DNA of 64,000 nt, from assembly GCF_007489275.1 (NCBI RefSeq), contig NZ_VLNR01000014.1, positions 1 through 64,000 on the forward strand, written 5' to 3'. Source of the DNA: Aquimarina algiphila. GTDB lineage: Bacteria; Bacteroidota; Bacteroidia; Flavobacteriales; Flavobacteriaceae. Shown here in pieces: positions 56,014 through 64,000 of this stretch. A program made the position numbers and the translations under genes. Numbering within the stretch: the first letter of the stretch is position 1; the number at the start of each line of letters is the position of its first letter. The notes below the pieces were generated by a model. It saw only the letters and a list, made by a program, of their open reading frames with translations. It had not been told where the DNA came from and did no database searches.

Positions 56014-57633
56014 ATGAAAAAGAAATATTTTTTACCAAATTTAATCTTCATATGTATTTTGATTTTGGGGTGTAATAGTGATGATGATCAAAACATAACG
56101 ACAACACCTCAAAATCAAAAACCAGGAGATTTTACAATACAGATTACTCAGATTACTGAGAATAATGCATTATTGAGTTGGAATGCAGCAGTTGACCCCG
56201 ATGAAGATAAAGTAACGTATACGGTGGTTCTGGGCGATAACGAAGTACAGACAAATCTAGAAACAACAGAATTCCTTTTAGAAGGTCTTATCGCTCAAAC
56301 TAATTATAATGGTAAAGTAATTGCTTCTGATGGTAATGGAAATACGTCTGAGAATACATTTGATTTTACCACAGAAGAAGGTGAGATTATCAATGAAGAA
56401 GTATCAATAGCATGGGAAAAATCCTTTGGTGGCTCTCAAATTGATGTGGCTAATGCTATACAATTAACAGTAGATGGTGGATATATAGTCGCAGGTACGG
56501 CTAATTCTGATGATGGAGATGTAGGCGGTAATAACGATGCAGATGGATATCTGGGAGGGGATTATTGGGTTATTAAACTGAACAATTCTGGAGATATGAT
56601 ATGGGAGACTAACCTTGGAGGGAATAGTGATGAAGCAGGAAATAGTATACAACAAACAACAGATGGAGGGTATATAGTAGTTGGGTTTACTGACTCTAAT
56701 GATCAAGACATTAGTGGAGATACTTCTTTTGCTGATTTTTGGATTGTAAAATTAGATGGGTCTGGAAATTTGGTTTGGGAAACTAACTATGGCGGAAGTG
56801 GAAATGAGGAAGCAACTTCTGTAGATCAAACTTTGGATGGTGGGTATATTGTTGCTGGTTTTACCAGTTCTTCAAACGATGATGTAGGAGGTAATAATGG
56901 AGGTATTGATTATTGGGTAATAAAGTTAGATGCTGAAGGAGCCTTAATATGGGAAACCAATCTTGGCGGTAGTGAGTTTGATATTGCACAATCAGTTGAG
57001 CAAACTAGTGATGGGGGATATATTGTTGGAGGATATTCAGAATCTTTAGGCGATGATGTGGGAGGTAACTATGGGGAAAAAGATTATTGGATTGTAAAGT
57101 TAGATGCTTTAGGAAATTTGATTTGGGAAACCAATCTTGGAGGCTCACTTGATGATTTGGCCTATGATATTCACCAAACTACAGATCAAGGTTATATTGT
57201 TGCTGGATATTCTGAATCCTCAGATTTTGATGTAAGTGACAACAACGGAAAAAAAGATAGTTGGATCGTAAAGTTAGATACTTCGGGAGCAATAGTGTGG
57301 GAAGTTAACCTTGGTAGTTCAGAAAGTGATGCTGCGCGTTCGATTCAGCAGACTACAGATCAAGGTTATATTTTTGCCGGTAACTCAGGAGCAAGTGATT
57401 TTGATGTGAGTACCAATAATGGAGGGTATGCAGATTATTGGGTTGTAAAATTAAATCCTCTTGGTGAATTGTCATGGGAAATTAGCTTTGGAGGCCCAGA
57501 ACCAGATTATGCAAATGCTATTCAACAAACCAGTGATGGTTATATAGTGGCAGGTTATGTCTGGGGTCCTGGAGAAGATATTAGCGGAGCTGGGAAAGGC
57601 AAATGGGATTACTGGATTGTAAAATTAGAATAG
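56014..57633 (+). CDS. lipoprotein with FN3-like domain and seven-blade propeller
   Basis: 539 residues with lipobox LILGC then NSDDDQN. One fibronectin-III-like domain (about 32-125: ITQITENNALLSWNAAVDPD). Then seven repeats of about 55-65 residues follow, each of the form WE.N.GGS..D.A..I.QT.DGGYIVAG, ending in DYWIVKLD..G. Seven such units fit one closed beta-propeller. No T9SS tail is present, so it is probably lipid-anchored at the cell surface. It has its own regulatory site (55873) and its own terminator. Confidence 0.85.
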   Translation: MKKKYFLPNLIFICILILGCNSDDDQNITTTPQNQKPGDFTIQITQITENNALLSWNAAVDPDEDKVTYTVVLGDNEVQTNLETTEFLLEGLIAQTNYNGKVIASDGNGNTSENTFDFTTEEGEIINEEVSIAWEKSFGGSQIDVANAIQLTVDGGYIVAGTANSDDGDVGGNNDADGYLGGDYWVIKLNNSGDMIWETNLGGNSDEAGNSIQQTTDGGYIVVGFTDSNDQDISGDTSFADFWIVKLDGSGNLVWETNYGGSGNEEATSVDQTLDGGYIVAGFTSSSNDDVGGNNGGIDYWVIKLDAEGALIWETNLGGSEFDIAQSVEQTSDGGYIVGGYSESLGDDVGGNYGEKDYWIVKLDALGNLIWETNLGGSLDDLAYDIHQTTDQGYIVAGYSESSDFDVSDNNGKKDSWIVKLDTSGAIVWEVNLGSSESDAARSIQQTTDQGYIFAGNSGASDFDVSTNNGGYADYWVVKLNPLGELSWEISFGGPEPDYANAIQQTSDGYIVAGYVWGPGEDISGAGKGKWDYWIVKLE

Positions 57634-57699
57634 ATATATCTACATAACAATAGTAACGTAATGATTAGATTTTTTTGTCCAATTGCTTTTCATTACCCG

Positions 57700-57747
57700 G
57701 GATCCTCATTAACTAACCTAACAACAGTAATGAGGATCCTTTTTTTG
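57700..57747 (+). terminator. terminator of the propeller lipoprotein
   Basis: GGATCCTCATTA and its exact complement around a 16-base loop, then TTTTTTTT. Confidence 0.85.
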
Positions 57748-57782
57748 ATAATGATATGGTAAATAAAAATTATATTTAAGAA

Positions 57783-59174
57783 ATGAAACGTACTAGACTC
57801 ACAACCATAGTTTTTTTTTCAAGTTTTTTTACCGTTTTTCCATGCTTTTGGGATTATGATACTATTGAAATGGAAAGGCAAAAATTTCCTAGTGTGATCG
57901 AATTGATTTCGGGAAAATTCTTAAGACATTCACCAGAGTTTCATTATTGGAGAATAAAAGATCGAGAAGAAAAACTACAAAAATTTCCAGACAGTCTTCC
58001 GTTATTGGATGATCTCGCCGTTTCATATTCAAAAATAGGAGATGATAAAAAAGCTATCAAAATTATCCTTAAAAAAGAACAAATAAAACCAGGAGAGTAT
58101 AAGACGTATGCTAATTTGGGTACATTTTATCTGCATGATGGGCAATTTAAAAAAGGAATTGAATACATAGATAAAGCGGTAGAAATTAACCCTGAGGCAC
58201 ATTTTGGTAGAGAAATATATCAACGACACGTTGCAGAGTACGTGCTCAGTAAAATGAAAAATGGCAAGATTCCGCTACCACTTTCTTCAAAATTTAGAAG
58301 GTGTCTTGATTGCCTTCCCGAACCAGAACATGAACAAAATTTTTATGCATTTCTTGTAAACAAGTATGAGGAAAAAAAGAATACATCAACAAGTAAGTCT
58401 CAAAAAGATGAAGTAGAAAATGGTATTTTCGGTCCAATAAGAAACTTACCTTATGCAGAGCTAGAAAAGGCCATTATCGGTATTATGGGGATGATGAAAT
58501 TTGGAAATTATGATTCTCCTGTTTTATTAGAAGTATTAGGAGACCTATTAATGGGCACAGGAAGGAAAGGAGGAGCAAGACAACTTGCTGCACGAGCATA
58601 TTTTAAAGCATCTTATAATATCGAAGATGATATTGTAAAAGAAGTGTATAAGAAAAAAATCGTATTTACTCTTTTTCATCAGTATACAAAACGGCGTGGA
58701 AAAAAGTTTACACTATATGAATTAGAAGAATTGTTAATAGAAGAAATTAACGAAGGAAACAGGTTTTATCAAAAAATACGTGATGATGAAATGAGATGGA
58801 TACGATCAGGAATGGATCCAGAACAAGAGTTTACAACAAAATACTATAAAGAACCTAAACTAGGAGTAAGAATTCAACATGGAAAAGGTGGACAAATGCA
58901 TCTCGATAGAAAATATGCCAGGGATACTACAATTGGAAAAATTATAGATTATAGACCTGTTCCAAAACAAAATATTTTACTGGACAGTGCCTATAAAAAA
59001 GATATTGATAGTTTGTTTAATAAAAAACCAGATAAAGAAAAACATGTGACTCAGGAAACCGATAGTGAAGACCAAAAGGAAAATGAAAAAACAACAAAAT
59101 ATTGGGTTTTCGTAGTATTGACAATAGGAGTTTTAGGCGTAGGAATTTTAATGTTGAAGAAAGGAAAAAAATAA
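57783..59174 (+). CDS. TPR protein with C-terminal membrane anchor
   Basis: 463 residues. Signal-like N-terminus (about 1-21), then CFWDYDTIEMERQKFPSVIE and LISGKFLRHSPEFHYWRI, which recalls a TPR family seen in Bacteroidetes and planctomycetes. TPR units lie at about 70-145 (LLDDLAVSYSKIGDDKKAIK, YANLGTFYLHDGQFKKGIEY). A long helical region and a Lys/Glu/Asp-rich linker follow, then a C-terminal membrane segment (about 440-458, WVFVVLTIGVLGVGILML) with a basic tail. Function unknown. The gene is 29 bases before the methyltransferase and likely cotranscribed with it. Confidence 0.82.
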   Translation: MKRTRLTTIVFFSSFFTVFPCFWDYDTIEMERQKFPSVIELISGKFLRHSPEFHYWRIKDREEKLQKFPDSLPLLDDLAVSYSKIGDDKKAIKIILKKEQIKPGEYKTYANLGTFYLHDGQFKKGIEYIDKAVEINPEAHFGREIYQRHVAEYVLSKMKNGKIPLPLSSKFRRCLDCLPEPEHEQNFYAFLVNKYEEKKNTSTSKSQKDEVENGIFGPIRNLPYAELEKAIIGIMGMMKFGNYDSPVLLEVLGDLLMGTGRKGGARQLAARAYFKASYNIEDDIVKEVYKKKIVFTLFHQYTKRRGKKFTLYELEELLIEEINEGNRFYQKIRDDEMRWIRSGMDPEQEFTTKYYKEPKLGVRIQHGKGGQMHLDRKYARDTTIGKIIDYRPVPKQNILLDSAYKKDIDSLFNKKPDKEKHVTQETDSEDQKENEKTTKYWVFVVLTIGVLGVGILMLKKGKK

Positions 59175-59203
59175 AAAAGGAGTAAAGGTAACTTATAAGA
59201 GTT

Positions 59204-59842
59204 ATGGATAAAACCAAAATCGCAATAGAGATTTTTGACAAATTTGCTAAGGTATATCAAGATAAGTATATGGACCTGGCAATGTATCATGATACTTTTG
59301 ATTTGTTTTGGGAGTCTATTGAAAAAAAGAATGCAGAAGTTTTAGAAGTTGGTTGCGGACCAGGAAATATTACAAAATACATGCTTCAAAAACGTCCAGA
59401 TTTTAAGCTATTGGCTACAGATGTATCATCAAAAATGATTGAGCTAGCAAAAATAAATAATCCTACCACTCAAATTGAAATGTTAGATTGTAGAAAAATA
59501 ACTACTCTTACTCAAAAGTATGATGCAATTATATCTGGGTTTTGTTTGCCATATCTCTCAAAAGAAGATGCGTTACAATTTATACAAGATGTATCTGTAG
59601 TATTAAAGCCCAATGGAATTTTCTATGTAAGCACAATGGAAGATGATTACAGCAAATCAGGTTTTACTCAACCAAGTTCGGGAGGAAAACAAGAAATATA
59701 TATTCATTACCATGAGGCTGGTTATTTAATCGAAGCATTAACAGGAAACGGATTTACAATTATGGATAAAAGACGAAAAACACATCCTCAATACAAAGAC
59801 ACTACCACAAAAGACCTGATTATTATTGCCAAAAAAGGATAG
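59204..59842 (+). CDS. class I SAM-dependent methyltransferase
   Basis: 212 residues. SAM-binding motif I is VLEVGCGPGNITKYML, followed by LLATDVSSKMIELAKINNPT and IEMLDCRKI; motif IV-like YDAIISGFCLPYLSKEDA and the LKPNGIFYVSTMED strand complete a Rossmann methyltransferase. The substrate is unknown. It follows the TPR gene by 29 bases; no terminator lies between them. Confidence 0.9.
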   Translation: MDKTKIAIEIFDKFAKVYQDKYMDLAMYHDTFDLFWESIEKKNAEVLEVGCGPGNITKYMLQKRPDFKLLATDVSSKMIELAKINNPTTQIEMLDCRKITTLTQKYDAIISGFCLPYLSKEDALQFIQDVSVVLKPNGIFYVSTMEDDYSKSGFTQPSSGGKQEIYIHYHEAGYLIEALTGNGFTIMDKRRKTHPQYKDTTTKDLIIIAKKG

Positions 59843-59988
59843 CTATTCCAGTTTAAAAGTGCAAATCAGAGTTTTACTTAAATCTAGATATTTCATTTTC
59901 TCAAGTAAATACTAAACGTTTTTTGGTGTATTAAAAATTGGTATTAGAGTTTTATTTTCATATTCCTTGGTAAATCCCCCTAAATATG

Positions 59989-60019
59989 TCCGAATTCTTT
60001 GAAATTCAATCTTTTCGGA
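59989..60019 (+). promoter_or_regulatory. operator site 4, before the collagen-like lipoprotein
   Basis: Same first 21 bases as site 3 (beginning TCCGAATTCTTTGAAATTCA), then TCTTT and TCGGA; TCCGA/TCGGA arms are inverted. Confidence 0.6.
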
Positions 60020-60041
60020 TATTCAACATCCTCACTCCCAC

Positions 60042-60049
60042 TAGGTTTG
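60042..60049 (+). promoter_or_regulatory. -7 box TAGGTTTG before the collagen-like lipoprotein
   Basis: Exact TAnnTTTG match exactly 53 bases from the start of operator site 4. No -33 TTTG is present at the right distance, which fits an activator-dependent promoter. Confidence 0.5.
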
Positions 60050-60078
60050 TACTCTAAACTTTTAAAAAACAACAAAAA

Positions 60079-60693
60079 ATGAAAGCGATGAAAGATTTAG
60101 TGAAATTGAGTTTGATACTTGTACTATCTGTATCTATATTTTCTTGTTCTGATGGTGAAGATGGTGCTATAGGCCCTGCAGGACCAGAAGGTCTAGCTGG
60201 AGCACAAGGAACTCAAGGAATCCAAGGTGATCCGGGAGATCCAGGAGACCCTGGAACCGCAAATGTGATATATTCAGATTGGATTCCAAATGGTTTTACA
60301 CCAGGTGGAGGGTTACTGCAAAAAGTTTTCACATTAGCAAACGCTCAACAGATTACAGATTTAGGAGTAAACTTAGATACCAGTACTGTATTAGTATACG
60401 GAAGAGGTGATATTTTATTGGTGGTAGGAGATGAAGTATTTCCGTTACCTTATGAAAATAGGTCTACAGAAGAACGATATACATATACTACCACTAATCA
60501 AGGGTCAATACGAGCAGTAGGATTTGCTGCTTCTAATACTGATAATGATTTTGATCGTTTTGATGATTATAGGTACGTTATTATACCTGGAGGAGTAGCC
60601 GTTAGTTCAACTTCTTCTGCAACAAAATCTACACCAGATTATACTACCATGTCTTATAAAGAGATTGCGACTCTATTTAATATTCCAGAATAA
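60079..60693 (+). CDS. collagen-like lipoprotein
   Basis: 204 residues with lipobox VSIFSC then SDGEDG. Directly after the Cys are about ten Gly-X-Y triplets (GAIGPAGPEGLAGAQGTQGI, then QGDPGDPGDPG), followed by a beta-rich globular domain (VIYSDWIPNGFTPGG, VLVYGRGDILLVVGDEVFPL) and a Ser/Thr tail. Similar flavobacterial lipoproteins place a short collagen-like stalk between the anchor and a head domain. Function unknown. It has its own regulatory site and -7 box and a terminator at 60747. Confidence 0.88.
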   Translation: MKAMKDLVKLSLILVLSVSIFSCSDGEDGAIGPAGPEGLAGAQGTQGIQGDPGDPGDPGTANVIYSDWIPNGFTPGGGLLQKVFTLANAQQITDLGVNLDTSTVLVYGRGDILLVVGDEVFPLPYENRSTEERYTYTTTNQGSIRAVGFAASNTDNDFDRFDDYRYVIIPGGVAVSSTSSATKSTPDYTTMSYKEIATLFNIPE

Positions 60694-60746
60694 CAGCCAA
60701 ATGTAAAACAACACATACGCTACTTGTGTTTAAGTTTGTGATTTTG

Positions 60747-60787
60747 CCCTTCAATTATTTTTAGATAGTTAATGATTGAAGGGTTTT
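60747..60787. terminator. terminator after the collagen-like gene
   Basis: CCCTTCAAT/ATTGAAGGG stem with a 19-base loop, then TTTTC. Confidence 0.6.
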
Positions 60788-60808
60788 CATTAAAAAAATA
60801 TAGTTGAA

Positions 60809-61819
60809 ATGAAAAAACATATATATATAATACTGGCATTTGTGTCTTTAGTAATGCTATCATGTAGCACCGATGACAATCAGATAGAAGAAGTAGAAAC
60901 TACATCTATAAAGATGTTACCTCTAACAAAGAAAAAATTGAAGTCTACTTTGGTTGCCAAAGAAACCTCTTTTGGAGGTCGTGCTAATCATACCTCATTA
61001 ATATTTGATAAAAAGATGTGGGTAATAGCTGGTAATGGACCAGGCATTTATTATAACGATGCGTGGTTTAGTAATGATGGGACCAACTGGATTGCAGCTA
61101 CAAAAAAGGCAGCTTTTTCAAAAAGAACAAATCACGCTACAACAGTTTCTGATGGTAAAATGTGGTTAACAGGAGGAGAACTAGTTGATGAAATGAATGA
61201 TGTTTGGTATTCTGATGATGGAACCAACTGGGTATTGACCAATAATAATGCTGCTTTTTCGCCAAGATCAAGCCATGCTATGGTAGATCTAAATGGGAGA
61301 ATGTTTGTAATTGGAGGAGAGGAAAATGGTGTTGAAAAAGGAGATGTTTGGGTAAGTAGTGATGGAGTTAAATGGAATTTGGCCACTAATCTGGCACCTT
61401 TTGGTGAACGAAGAGATCATGCCGCTGTAGTTTTTGATAATAAAATCTGGGTGATTGGAGGATATGATATAAATAATAATTTTTTAAATGATGTATGGTA
61501 CTCTCCAAATGGTTTTCAATGGTTTCTTGCTACAGCAAATGCAGATTTTCTTCCGAGAAGAAATCACGCTTTAACGGCTAATAAAAAAGGAATGTGGTTA
61601 ACTGCAGGAACCAGAAATAATGATTTTAAATATTTTAATGATGTGTGGTTTAGTAACGATGGTGTAACCTGGACAGAAGTTAAAGTATCTAAAACCTTTC
61701 CTGAAAGAACAGAACATACATCTGTACACTATGATAAAAAATTATGGGTCATTAATGGATACGGTTTGGATCTAGGAAACTATTATGATTTTTATACTGA
61801 TATCTGGTCTTTTGAATAA
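60809..61819 (+). CDS. kelch/BNR-like propeller lipoprotein
   Basis: 336 residues with lipobox LVMLSC then STDDNQ. Six repeats alternate two motifs: FGGRANHTSLIFDKKMWVIA, RTNHATTVSDGKMWLTGG and RRDHAAVVFDNKIWVIGGYD on one side, and NDVWYSDDGTNWVL-like strands on the other. Together they form a kelch-type propeller. No catalytic residues are recognisable; likely a binding or surface-display protein. The next gene begins 92 bases after this stop. Confidence 0.85.
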   Translation: MKKHIYIILAFVSLVMLSCSTDDNQIEEVETTSIKMLPLTKKKLKSTLVAKETSFGGRANHTSLIFDKKMWVIAGNGPGIYYNDAWFSNDGTNWIAATKKAAFSKRTNHATTVSDGKMWLTGGELVDEMNDVWYSDDGTNWVLTNNNAAFSPRSSHAMVDLNGRMFVIGGEENGVEKGDVWVSSDGVKWNLATNLAPFGERRDHAAVVFDNKIWVIGGYDINNNFLNDVWYSPNGFQWFLATANADFLPRRNHALTANKKGMWLTAGTRNNDFKYFNDVWFSNDGVTWTEVKVSKTFPERTEHTSVHYDKKLWVINGYGLDLGNYYDFYTDIWSFE

Positions 61820-61910
61820 AAAAGAAGAGGAAATACAAACAATAAAACATGCAAAGATCTTGTGTTTTGATTTAGACAAATGCATGCATCAATTTTATAA
61901 AAATAAGAAC

Positions 61911-62519
61911 ATGAAAAAATTAATTATAGGATTATTATTATGTGCAGCTCCAATTTTTGGACAGCAACAAAATAATACAATAACAGTAAGAGGCGAGGCT
62001 TCTAAAAAAGTTGAGATCAAGGAGTATATTGTTAATCTAGAGATCAAAGATCTCGTAGCTGATGGGTATCAAAATATAGAATCCAAAAATAGATCCCAAA
62101 TTATCGAAGAATACAAAAATAGAATAAAGGGCATAGGTATAGATTTTAAAGAGTTTAAGCAAAATAAATTGTACGCAATCACCGCTTTAACGTATCGTAC
62201 AACTTCGTATTACACCTATGCAACAACATCTTTTGAAGAAGTAGAAAAGATGTTTGGACAACAAATGAAAGGTGTAACAATTACTTGGGTAGAAATATTT
62301 GCCAAGGAAAATACCAATACAGATCTTGCAGCATTGGATAAAATGGCAATACAAGATGCGATGAATAGAGCCAAGATAACAGCTACTAGTATCAATAAAA
62401 AGATTGGAGCCATCCAAAAAATAGAAACTTCTAGTAATAAAGCATATTCATACTTTAATACTTCTAAACCTAACGAACTACATAAACATTATGTACAAGT
62501 AACGTTTGTTTTGGAGTAG
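61911..62519 (+). CDS. SIMPL-domain (DUF541-like) exported protein
   Basis: 202 residues from Met at 61911, where a signal peptide starts (MKKLIIGLLLCAAPIFGQ). The frame is open upstream to 61785, overlapping the previous gene, but those residues are not signal-like. The mature part begins NTITVRGEASKKVEIKEYIV, typical of the SIMPL domain, with a later MAIQDAMNRAKITATSINKK helix and the closing HKHYVQVTFVLE strand. SIMPL proteins are periplasmic oligomers of largely unknown function. It is 19 bases before the next gene, so they form an operon. Confidence 0.82.
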   Translation: MKKLIIGLLLCAAPIFGQQQNNTITVRGEASKKVEIKEYIVNLEIKDLVADGYQNIESKNRSQIIEEYKNRIKGIGIDFKEFKQNKLYAITALTYRTTSYYTYATTSFEEVEKMFGQQMKGVTITWVEIFAKENTNTDLAALDKMAIQDAMNRAKITATSINKKIGAIQKIETSSNKAYSYFNTSKPNELHKHYVQVTFVLE

Positions 62520-62538
62520 TTCTTAAAAAAAAATAGAT

Positions 62539-63096
62539 ATGAAAAAATTTGCAGCACTTGTCTTTTTTGGATTTATAACAGGTATAGGATATGGACAACA
62601 TTGCGCAAATGATATGACAAGTTTAATTATTATTGATGTAAGATTCGATACTAAAATAATAGATGACCTAAAAGTAACGTTAGTTGATTCTTTAGGAAAT
62701 AGATATTCTGGTAGTGAGGTTCCTAACTCGATGTTAATGCAATCACCATCAATTGAGTTTTTAAATTACAGGCATTCTGAAATAGATGTTTCTAAAATAG
62801 CCTTGAATTTTTGGAAGAATAATCGTTTTTATATGTTGTATAGATACAGTTTTGAGCTTGAAGGGCTTTTTATCAAAATTGAAAAACCTTTAGGTATGAA
62901 TAATAATTATAATTTTGAAACTAGTATACACCGAATTCCAAAAGGAGCAGTTTATAATTTATGTAGAGAAGGGACTTTTTCTAAAGGATTAAAACATGAA
63001 TATAACAGAGACGATAATTGGTATGAAGAATATGCTAAAACATTCGAGCTATCTCAACCTCCTCCAATTATACATTTGAACCAAATAAAGAAATAA
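62539..63096 (+). CDS. exported hypothetical protein
   Basis: 185 residues with a signal peptide (MKKFAALVFFGFITGIGYGQ). The mature part is beta-rich (SLIIIDVRFDTKIIDDLKVT then LVDSLG) with a single late Cys (YNLCREG) and one near the start (HCAND). I do not recognise a family. It follows the SIMPL gene by 19 bases. Confidence 0.7.
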   Translation: MKKFAALVFFGFITGIGYGQHCANDMTSLIIIDVRFDTKIIDDLKVTLVDSLGNRYSGSEVPNSMLMQSPSIEFLNYRHSEIDVSKIALNFWKNNRFYMLYRYSFELEGLFIKIEKPLGMNNNYNFETSIHRIPKGAVYNLCREGTFSKGLKHEYNRDDNWYEEYAKTFELSQPPPIIHLNQIKK

Positions 63097-63234
63097 AGCC
63101 TAATCACAAAACCGATTTCTAAAGGGATTCACAAAGATTAAAATAAGTACTCATATACTCTTTTCTGTTTAACTGTTCTTGTAATAGAAACCAGAATATA
63201 TAGGAGATCAAAATACCAACATTTTTTTAAATAA

Positions 63235-64000
63235 ATGCATAAAAAGATAAAAAATCATAGCAATACAAAGAAGTGGATAAAAAGATGTTTTGCTTCTTTG
63301 CTTCTTATTATGATTGGATTATGTATAATAATGATATTTCCCCAAAGCGATTTTAAAAAGTTGGTAAGACAAACAAATTATGACTTATCGCAATACCATA
63401 AATTACAAGAATATAAAAAGTATTATGCACTTAATGATGTCGGACTAACAAACAAAGAGATTCATAAGATTAAGAATTCATATCATAAAGAGAATTTGTC
63501 AACCAATAAAGACTCTATTATAGCATATTCTATAATTGGGTATTATAAAGATAGGATTATTAATAATCTTCAAAAAATAACAAACCATAAGACCTTTACA
63601 AAAAAAGATATCACAGCATTACTAGATGATGATTTGATCAAAATGGTAAAGTCTGATGATAACAAATTATTCCATTTTTCATTTGATGCAAAGGTATTTG
63701 GAGTGTTATTTAGAGAGCAAGTTTCTATACTATACTACGATGATTATAAATGGAATAAGGGAAAAAGTATTCATAGCCATAAAGAAAAGAAAACACTATA
63801 TGAATTCTATCCAAATAGCTATAACACTATAGATACTATTCATACCAATACAGGGGTCAACTATGTACTGTTTGGACATGATAAGGTAAGAGGAAATAAT
63901 TTCATGGATCATATTAGTCTTTACACCTATGAGAAAGGTAAACTTGTCCACAAATTCAATTATTCTTTGGCCCATGAAGGAGATGAATATGCAATCAAAT
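63235..64000 (+). CDS. hypothetical protein with N-terminal membrane segment, cut by window edge
   Basis: An open frame of 255 codons from the ATG at 63235 runs off the window. The protein begins MHKKIKNHSNTKKWIKRCFA, then a hydrophobic segment (about 19-36, FASLLLIMIGLCIIMIFP) and a long Lys/Tyr/Asn-rich extracytoplasmic part. No domain recognised (WNKGKSIHSHKEKK and FGHDKVRGNNF are visible). Two hundred and fifty-five codons without a stop in this AT-rich DNA, plus the signal-anchor pattern, support a real gene. Confidence 0.7.
   Translation, partial: MHKKIKNHSNTKKWIKRCFASLLLIMIGLCIIMIFPQSDFKKLVRQTNYDLSQYHKLQEYKKYYALNDVGLTNKEIHKIKNSYHKENLSTNKDSIIAYSIIGYYKDRIINNLQKITNHKTFTKKDITALLDDDLIKMVKSDDNKLFHFSFDAKVFGVLFREQVSILYYDDYKWNKGKSIHSHKEKKTLYEFYPNSYNTIDTIHTNTGVNYVLFGHDKVRGNNFMDHISLYTYEKGKLVHKFNYSLAHEGDEYAIK

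Noticed and set aside
61785..61910. Longer start for the SIMPL protein overlapping the kelch-like gene
   Set aside because: The extra 42 residues are not signal-like, whereas a classic signal peptide starts at 61911.
1..64000. tRNA, rRNA, CRISPR arrays, prophage and restriction or other defence genes
   Set aside because: No cloverleaf-like GC-rich cluster, regularly spaced repeats or hallmark proteins were recognised on either strand by eye.

Overview
This is 64 kb of AT-rich DNA from a member of the Bacteroidota, almost certainly a marine Flavobacteriaceae (an Aquimarina-like genome would fit, but I cannot prove the genus). The evidence is DUF3078, DUF2480, DUF4377 and DUF6443-type proteins, type IX secretion (T9SS) C-terminal domains, many SCxxD-type lipoproteins, TAnnTTTG-type -7 promoter elements and weak Shine-Dalgarno sequences. 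No rRNA, tRNA, CRISPR array or prophage was seen.

Layout. (1) 1-9.1 kb, accessory: the start of a transposase, then a leftward three-gene cassette made of a large secreted insecticidal-toxin/SpvB-like protein, an Rhs/YD-repeat protein with a variable C-terminal tip, and an overlapping small gene that is probably its immunity partner. A row of hairpins follows the next gene upstream. (2) 9.4-21 kb: a VF530-type DNA-binding protein, a giant secreted nuclease with lamin-tail domains and a T9SS tail, a lipoprotein, a bacterial expansin with PKD domains and a T9SS tail, a second EEP hydrolase, and hflX. (3) 20-26.3 kb: two DUF3078 outer-membrane paralogues on either side of a Tricorn-type protease and a GNAT acetyltransferase. 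(4) 26.5-38.7 kb: the SUF iron-sulfur operon, leftward (sufA, sufB, lipoprotein, sufC, sufD // sufS // sufE, MIP18-like, thioesterase, DUF2480). It is split by a convergent serine hydrolase and by three exported proteins. (5) 38.8-52 kb: housekeeping and envelope genes, including thiL, an alpha/beta hydrolase, brnQ, a di-heme peroxidase, a VOC protein, a second serine hydrolase, an exported DinB-like protein, Xaa-Pro aminopeptidase and a sortilin-like propeller protein. (6) 52-64 kb, accessory: a lone RiPP/lanthipeptide-like precursor, two divergent membrane-bound AraC-type regulators, a 171-bp inverted-repeat element, then secreted and lipoprotein genes (seven-blade propeller, TPR protein, collagen-like lipoprotein, kelch/BNR lipoprotein, SIMPL protein).

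The most interesting signal is in region 6. A motif built from GAAATTC/GAATTTC half-sites occurs four times: before the RiPP precursor, between the two regulators, before the propeller lipoprotein and before the collagen-like lipoprotein. In the last two the first 21 bases are identical and lie at exactly the same distance from a -7-like box. I infer a small regulon in which the two membrane-anchored regulators control a precursor peptide and surface lipoproteins. The Rhs cassette and the T9SS-exported expansin are the next best leads.
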